Positions 42,229-45,924 of a DNA stretch of 45,924 nucleotides are shown piece after piece. The first letter of the stretch is position 1. Each line of letters opens with the position of its first letter. Origin of the DNA: Bryobacteraceae bacterium (GTDB lineage Bacteria > Acidobacteriota > Terriglobia > Bryobacterales > Bryobacteraceae); NCBI GenBank assembly GCA_028275505.1, contig JAPWUP010000010.1, positions 1 through 45,924 on the forward strand, written 5' to 3'. The position numbers and the translations under genes were made by a program. The notes beneath the pieces were generated by a model. That model was not told where the DNA came from. It saw only the letters and a program-made list of their open reading frames with translations, and did no database searches.

Positions 42229-42315
42229 ACCAAATTTTTATTTTAGCCCGCAGAACGCCGTCTCCCCGTGGCGTGCTACATTGGTTGCTCGCCCTGCGCT
42301 GCGCACAACGAGCCC
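42229..42315. promoter_or_regulatory. Divergent promoter region between DUF1844 and mazG
   Basis: On the plus strand TG-C-TACATT (42274-42282) is an extended -10 that fits mazG starting at 42316 and argues against an upstream GTG at 42268. On the minus strand TAAAAT (42245-42240) is a -10 for the DUF1844 gene. The region is AT-rich near 42230-42245. Confidence 0.45.
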
Positions 42316-43119
42316 ATGCCGCTTGCTGATCCACAACGCGCCGGCGAACAGTTCCGGCGGCTGATCGAGATCATGGCCCGGTTGCGGGGCCCCGATGGCT
42401 GCCCCTGGGATCGCCGGCAAACCTTCGACAGCCTCAAGCCCTATTTGCTGGAGGAAACCTACGAGGCTCTGGACGCGGTGGATCGCCGCGACTGGACCGC
42501 CCTGGCTGAAGAGCTGGGCGACTTGTTGTTGGAGGTGGCCTTCTTTTCTCAGGTCGCGGCCGAACAGGACCTCTTCAACGTCGAGGACGCGCTGCGGGCC
42601 ATCAACGAGAAACTGATCCGCCGCCATCCCCACGTCTTCGGTGACGCCGTGGCCAGCACGCCCGAGGAAGTCAAGCAGCGCTGGGACCAGATCAAAGCCG
42701 ACGAGCGCAGAGAACGCGGCCGCGAGGGCGCCGGCCTGCTTGATTCGGTGCCTCGCGCGCTGCCCGCGCTGGTGGAGGCCTCGCAGATCTCCTCGCGCGT
42801 GGCGGCTGTGGGCTTCGACTGGCACAATGCGGACGAAGTCCTGGAGAAGCTCAACGAGGAACTGGCCGAGCTGGCCTCAGCCCGACGCGCGGCCTCCCGC
42901 GAGCTGCTGGAAGAGGAGATCGGGGACCTTCTGTTCACGCTGGTGAACCTGGCGCGTTTTCTGGGCGTGGATCCCGAGCAGGCGCTGCGCCGCACAAACG
43001 CCAAATTCCGGCGTCGCTTCGCGTGGCTGGAGGAACGCCTGCGCGAACAGGGTCGTTCGCCCGCCGAGGCTACTCTGGAAGAAATGGAAGCTCTCTGGCA
43101 GCAGGCCAAGCAGGACTGA
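42316..43119 (+). CDS. mazG: Nucleoside triphosphate pyrophosphohydrolase
   Basis: A 267-residue tandem MazG protein that removes pyrophosphate from (d)NTPs, acting as housecleaner or ppGpp modulator. Both halves are visible: MARLRGPDGCPWDRRQTF followed by EETYEALDAV and EELGDLLLEVAF in the first, and NEELAELAS with EEEIGDLLFTLVNLAR in the second. Length equals the E. coli enzyme (about 263). ATG 42316 is chosen from the family N-terminus and promoter placement. The last 50 bases overlap the 3' end of the convergent racemase gene. Confidence 0.95.
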   Translation: MPLADPQRAGEQFRRLIEIMARLRGPDGCPWDRRQTFDSLKPYLLEETYEALDAVDRRDWTALAEELGDLLLEVAFFSQVAAEQDLFNVEDALRAINEKLIRRHPHVFGDAVASTPEEVKQRWDQIKADERRERGREGAGLLDSVPRALPALVEASQISSRVAAVGFDWHNADEVLEKLNEELAELASARRAASRELLEEEIGDLLFTLVNLARFLGVDPEQALRRTNAKFRRRFAWLEERLREQGRSPAEATLEEMEALWQQAKQD

Positions 43120-43966
43120 AACGGCGCCGCCAGGCCTCGACCAGCTCCTGAGCCAGCACGTCGAGCGGATCAATCATGGGCAGCCCGGGGACGTCCTCTG
43201 TTTGCAGGGCCAGCGGAATCTCCGTGCAGCCCAGGATCAGCACTTCGGCGCCCAGCTCCCCGAGACGTTCGGCCGCCCGCCGCAGCAGAGCGCGCGGTTG
43301 AGGATAGCCCCGGGCGGCATCGCAGCCGGATTTGATCCCCCATTCCGCGTTGGCAATCGCGTGGTGTACGTCGTTTTGAAGCGGTTCCAGCTTGCCCGCC
43401 AGGATGGCATCGCGGCGCGCGGCCTGTTCCTCCAGGGAAAAGGCGCGGGCTTCGTATGCGAGCGTCACGGGCTCAATGCCCGTTTCAGCGAGGGGCTGGG
43501 CATAAATGCGGTGCAGGTAGGTCCCGTTCGTGGAAAGGATTCCCACTCGCCGCACCGCTGGCCACTGGCTGACCACTCGCTCGCAGGTGGCCCGAATCAT
43601 GTGGACGACAGTCACGCCGCGTTCCCGCCACGGCTGAATCTCATGCTCGAACACGCCGAAGACGGCAGGGGCGTGGAAGGTGTTGCAGGGGATCCCGAAC
43701 ACGCGAGCCCCAGCCCTGGCTAGCAAATCCAAGGCGCGCGCTACACCGTAGGCGGGATTTTCGCCGGCCTCGCCGCGGCAGAGTTTATCCAGGTATTCGG
43801 TGCGGTCTTCCACCACGGGCGCCCACTGGGCGAGCAGAAGCGGGATTGCTTCCTGGTCACGACGCATGCCCAGTGCGCTTTGATAGACCAAGAGCTTTTC
43901 GAGCAGCAGCGGGTCCACCCACGGCCCCATCCCGCCGATAATGCCGATGGAGACCGGGATGGGCAT
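43070..43966 (-). CDS. Aspartate/glutamate racemase-family protein
   Basis: A 298-residue protein of the Asp/Glu/hydantoin racemase superfamily. The start IGIIGGMGPWVDP, C94 in GIPCNTFHAP, and C247 in LILGCTEIPLAL give the two-cysteine active site for proton abstraction from either face of the substrate. VGILSTNGTYL is also typical. The spacing between the parts fits aspartate-racemase-like proteins more than glutamate racemase MurI, but substrate choice is not certain. The length is above the usual 230-250 because of an insert around 30-75 and an extended tail. It overlaps mazG by 50 bases at the 3' end. Confidence 0.85.
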   Translation of the reverse strand: MPIPVSIGIIGGMGPWVDPLLLEKLLVYQSALGMRRDQEAIPLLLAQWAPVVEDRTEYLDKLCRGEAGENPAYGVARALDLLARAGARVFGIPCNTFHAPAVFGVFEHEIQPWRERGVTVVHMIRATCERVVSQWPAVRRVGILSTNGTYLHRIYAQPLAETGIEPVTLAYEARAFSLEEQAARRDAILAGKLEPLQNDVHHAIANAEWGIKSGCDAARGYPQPRALLRRAAERLGELGAEVLILGCTEIPLALQTEDVPGLPMIDPLDVLAQELVEAWRRRFSPAWPAARELPFLPE

Positions 43967-44019
43967 GAGCCTTTCGAGCCGGCGCGGGGAAGCCGCGATT
44001 CAGAGCGTGATCAAGAAGT

Positions 44020-44370
44020 TCAACTCTTGGCGCCGGGCTTGGCGTGGCACTTGTTGCAGTTGCCCATGCTGGCGAACGACTTGCCGCCCGCCACGTGGCA
44101 GAAGGCGCAAGAGATCTTCTTGGCCTCGGCCGGCTTGTGCATGCCTTCCTTGAAGTTCAGCGGCGCCTTGGCGTCCTGCGGCCAGAGCTTGTCGTGGCAA
44201 ACTTTGCAGTCGCCGTTCACGCGCTCCGCGTGCTTGGCGTGCAGGAACGTCACGTTGCCAAACTTGGTGTTAAAGACCAGCTTCTCCGGCTCCTTCTTCT
44301 GCTGGGCGCTGAGCAGCGCGACAGCGCAAACAAGAATCAAACTCAAAAGCATTCGGCTCCAAAAGCGCAT
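44020..44370 (-). CDS. Small triheme cytochrome c (c7/c3-like)
   Basis: A 116-residue exported protein with a signal peptide (about 1-22, LLSLILVCAVALLSAQ) and three heme c sites: CKVCH (55-59), CAFCH (88-92) and CNKCH (105-109). H44, H47 and H78 are available as distal ligands, the pattern of the triheme c7-type domain. Such proteins shuttle electrons through the periplasm. GGAGG precedes the ATG, and an extended -10 lies 50 bases upstream within an 11-bp inverted repeat. It stands alone; no other redox partner or haem-assembly gene is in the window. Confidence 0.9.
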   Translation of the reverse strand: MRFWSRMLLSLILVCAVALLSAQQKKEPEKLVFNTKFGNVTFLHAKHAERVNGDCKVCHDKLWPQDAKAPLNFKEGMHKPAEAKKISCAFCHVAGGKSFASMGNCNKCHAKPGAKS

Positions 44371-44383
44371 TTATGTCCTCCCA

Positions 44384-44484
44384 GTGTGCCTGGCGGTTGC
44401 CTCGCCGGCCAACCCGCCATTGTAGCACCGGGTCGCCGTGTTGCAGGTCGTCCCCAGGGGGTCAAGGTCGTCGGCCAGGCACAC
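44384..44484. repeat. 11-bp inverted repeat around the cytochrome promoter
   Basis: GTGTGCCTGGC (44384-44394) and its exact reverse complement GCCAGGCACAC (44474-44484) flank the cytochrome promoter, with 79 bases between. Possible operator pair or looping site. Confidence 0.5.
44419..44427 (-). promoter_or_regulatory. Extended -10 promoter for the triheme cytochrome
   Basis: On the minus strand TG-C-TACAAT (44427-44419) is a near-consensus extended -10. It lies about 50 bases before the ATG. Confidence 0.5.
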
Positions 44485-44520
44485 CAGGCCAGGGATCAGA
44501 GCATGGCAGCTCGCAATGGG

Positions 44521-45390
44521 CTACCTTGGATCTACCCGGTAGACGTAAATCGAGTACCCCACCCTTGCGAGCGGTTCCCTTTCGCGGAAGTACTTGTAAA
44601 AATCCTGGTGCTGCGGTTCGAAGAAATGCCAAAGCAACAGGCAGACCAGTGCGAGCTTAGGCCGAGAGGCCGTGCGCAATAAAACAAGCAGCGGCGCCAC
44701 GGGCACCAGGAGCAGCATGGAGAGCTTGGCCAGTACTGCTGCTAACAGAGCCAGTCCCACGGAGGCAGCACGCGTAGGATTAGGTTGCTGCCAGAATTTC
44801 CAGGCTGCGTACCAGAAGGCCAAGTAACCGAAAGTTCCGGCCAGGTCGTTCTTGAAGAGCGCGCCGTGCGCCAAGGCGGTGGGTTCGAGCGCAAACAGGA
44901 GAGCGACCAGCAGCCCTGTCCACGCCCCGAAGAACTCGCGCCCCCATCGCCAGAGCAACAGCGCGGTGAGCAACGGGAAGATCAACAGCGACATTCGGGC
45001 CAGAAAGAAGACCTTGCGAATCTGGCCAGCCTTCATCCGCTCCATCATCACCAGCGAAGCCGTCCACTCGTCGCGTTCCTTCCACGACGGGTGGTCCACC
45101 GGCAGCGGCAGGCCTGTAATGGTTGGCGCCCAGCCGCCCGCCATTTTGATTAGCGGAGGCATGTCCCGCGGGCGCAGAGTAGCCTCGCCGCGCCAGTACA
45201 GGAAGGCCGAGAGCAAGTGAGCTGGCTCGTCCACTGTGACCCCGACTTGCCACGCTTGATAAAGGAGTGCGGCGGCGAGGGCTGCCAGCAAGAGCGTCAG
45301 GCAAACCTTCTCGCCACGCGGGCTGGCCCCGGTCCGAACGGGGTCCTCTGCGAAAGCATTGCGTACACCCTTCGGCAAGCTGTCTGACAT
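44521..45390 (-). CDS. Shortened GT39/PMT-like membrane protein
   Basis: A 289-residue polytopic protein with about five to six transmembrane helices. The N-terminal half has the dolichyl-phosphate-mannosyltransferase-like plan: TVDEPAHLLSAFLYWRGEA with the acidic pair, then a RPRDMPPLIKMAGG loop and KNDLAGTFGYLAFWYAAW. The C-terminus FREREPLARVGYSIYVYRV resembles the very end of full-length relatives, which usually have 450-550 residues. The join LLWHFFEPQHQDFYKYF suggests that the middle (several helices and the periplasmic domain) is missing. Either an in-frame deletion or a natural short form. Glycosyltransfer is doubtful. Confidence 0.6.
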   Translation of the reverse strand: MSDSLPKGVRNAFAEDPVRTGASPRGEKVCLTLLLAALAAALLYQAWQVGVTVDEPAHLLSAFLYWRGEATLRPRDMPPLIKMAGGWAPTITGLPLPVDHPSWKERDEWTASLVMMERMKAGQIRKVFFLARMSLLIFPLLTALLLWRWGREFFGAWTGLLVALLFALEPTALAHGALFKNDLAGTFGYLAFWYAAWKFWQQPNPTRAASVGLALLAAVLAKLSMLLLVPVAPLLVLLRTASRPKLALVCLLLWHFFEPQHQDFYKYFREREPLARVGYSIYVYRVDPR

Positions 45391-45431
45391 TTGGCGCCCC
45401 CCGGAGGTACGTCCGGCAGTGCCGCCCGAGA

Positions 45432-45461
45432 ATCATAACCGATCCTCTCCCGGAATGCCAC
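45432..45461 (-). promoter_or_regulatory. Promoter for the GT39-like gene
   Basis: On the minus strand GTGGCA (45461-45456) and TATGAT (45437-45432) are 18 bases apart, about 40 bases before the ATG at 45390. Confidence 0.4.
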
Positions 45462-45621
45462 TTCGCATCGGGTTTCCACGCGCCGGAAGGGTTCCAAGAG
45501 GCCTCACGCGCAGTCGGGGCGATGATTCTCCAAGCCAGGTCCGCGCAAGCGTGTGGGGTGCGGCCGGGCGCCGGGATTGAGGGACGGGCGGCGAAGTGAG
45601 GTCTGTCCAGCCAGGTGCCGA

Positions 45622-45650
45622 TTGACGGCGGCCTCGAAGCAAGGTAGGCT
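45622..45650 (+). promoter_or_regulatory. Promoter for the right-edge membrane protein
   Basis: TTGACG (45622-45627) and TAGGCT (45645-45650) are 17 bases apart, with AAGGAG shortly before the ATG at 45674. Confidence 0.45.
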
Positions 45651-45673
45651 TGAAGGTGGGGAAGGAGAAGCGC

Positions 45674-45924
45674 ATGACTCGCTATACGCCATCGCGTCAA
45701 TACCTCAAAGCCGGCCTCGCAGCGCTGGCGTTTGCCGCCTTCTCCGCCTGGTGCGGCGCGAACTGGCCGCCCGCGTTCATCCCCGCTGCACTGTTGCTGG
45801 CCAGCGGCATCGTCCTGCTCTTCCTGGCCCTTCAGCCCGCCATCGAGATCCACGAAAAGCATCTCGTGATCGGACGACGCCTCATCCGGTGGGCTGACAT
45901 TCGCCGGGTGGATCGCACCGGCTG
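45674..45924 (+). CDS. Small PH-like membrane protein, partial (runs off right edge)
   Basis: An open frame from ATG 45674 to the end of the window (83 codons). It encodes two close transmembrane helices (about 12-30 and 36-54; FAAFSAWCGANWPPAFIPAA lies at the turn) and then a beta-rich start, EIHEKHLVIGRRLIRWADIRRV, typical of a bacterial PH-like domain following a membrane hairpin. AAGGAG lies 5-10 bases upstream. Because the gene is cut, its full length is unknown. No function can be assigned beyond membrane localisation. Confidence 0.7.
   Translation, partial: MTRYTPSRQYLKAGLAALAFAAFSAWCGANWPPAFIPAALLLASGIVLLFLALQPAIEIHEKHLVIGRRLIRWADIRRVDRTG

Larger units (their letters stand above)
45391..45673. 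other. 283-base divergent intergenic region
   Basis: It holds a minus-strand promoter for the GT39-like gene (45432-45461) and a plus-strand promoter for the membrane protein (45622-45650). Between 45470 and 45610 I see no further element and no convincing coding frame. Confidence 0.45.

Noticed and set aside
41087-42315. FMN riboswitch ahead of the ribF unit
   Set aside because: ribF is third in its unit, and the only upstream gap (42229-42315) is 87 bases long with none of the conserved RFN-element blocks.
1-45924. CRISPR array, insertion sequence, prophage or tRNA
   Set aside because: No repeat-spacer pattern, transposase or integrase motif, terminal inverted repeats of an element, or cloverleaf with CCA-end features was seen on either strand.

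Overview
The window (about 46 kb, roughly 63% G+C) is an ordinary-looking, very gene-dense stretch of bacterial chromosome. I see no insertion sequence, prophage, CRISPR array, tRNA or rRNA. The gene set points to an Acidobacteriota genome, probably Bryobacteraceae/Solibacter-like: a GWxTD-domain protein followed by an outer-membrane barrel with an N-terminal carboxypeptidase-regulatory-like domain, a Gld-type ABC exporter with a DUF4340 partner, DUF1844, two NarX/NarL-type two-component pairs, and Tat-exported TIM-barrel epimerase-like proteins. That assignment is an inference from family content, not a measured phylogeny.

Layout. 1-3783 (+): 3' end of a DUF1998 helicase, a divergent full-length transketolase-like enzyme, and a FliA/WhiG/SigB-type sigma factor. 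3841-8071 (-): two Tat-exported sugar-phosphate-isomerase-like proteins, then a LuxR-type response regulator with its histidine kinase, whose N-terminal helical domain may be a degenerate globin. 8164-11764 (+): an RsbW-like kinase and RsbV-like antagonist, a TPR membrane protein, dGTPase, and a Cys-rich conserved protein; a 57-residue ORF lies opposite. 11751-14770 (-): pdxR, pdxS and pdxT for vitamin B6. 15007-19482 (+): ABC ATPase, permease, GldG-like protein and DUF4340 protein. 19553-21495 (+): pncB and pncA for NAD salvage. 21655-27263 (+): GWxTD protein, barrel protein, MoxR ATPase, YchF-like NTPase.

27260-42228 is a 15-kb run entirely on the minus strand. In transcription order it holds DUF1844, an MBL hydrolase, ribF, a TGS GTPase, a split transketolase (N and C subunits), a sensorless histidine kinase with response regulator, a degenerate PaaK-like protein, two FtsX-type permeases, NfeD, slipin, SPOR, lipA and lnt. 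The right end carries mazG (+), a racemase-family protein (-), a small triheme cytochrome c (-), a shortened GT39-like membrane protein (-) and the start of a small membrane protein (+).

The working themes are cofactor supply (B6, NAD, FAD, lipoate), envelope biogenesis (Lnt, NfeD/slipin, SPOR, FtsX permeases, GWxTD/barrel), and regulation by partner-switching and NarL-type signalling. Points most worth a second look: a hairpin that appears to bridge an over-long Shine-Dalgarno spacer before pncB; two TGS-domain NTPases that both carry D-x-P-P in place of D-x-x-G at G3; the GWxTD/barrel/MoxR cluster; the possible globin-coupled kinase; the PaaK-like protein that has lost its ATP loop; and the 11-bp inverted repeat around the cytochrome promoter. 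Promoter calls are by eye (TTGACA/TATAAT-like or extended -10) and are predictions.
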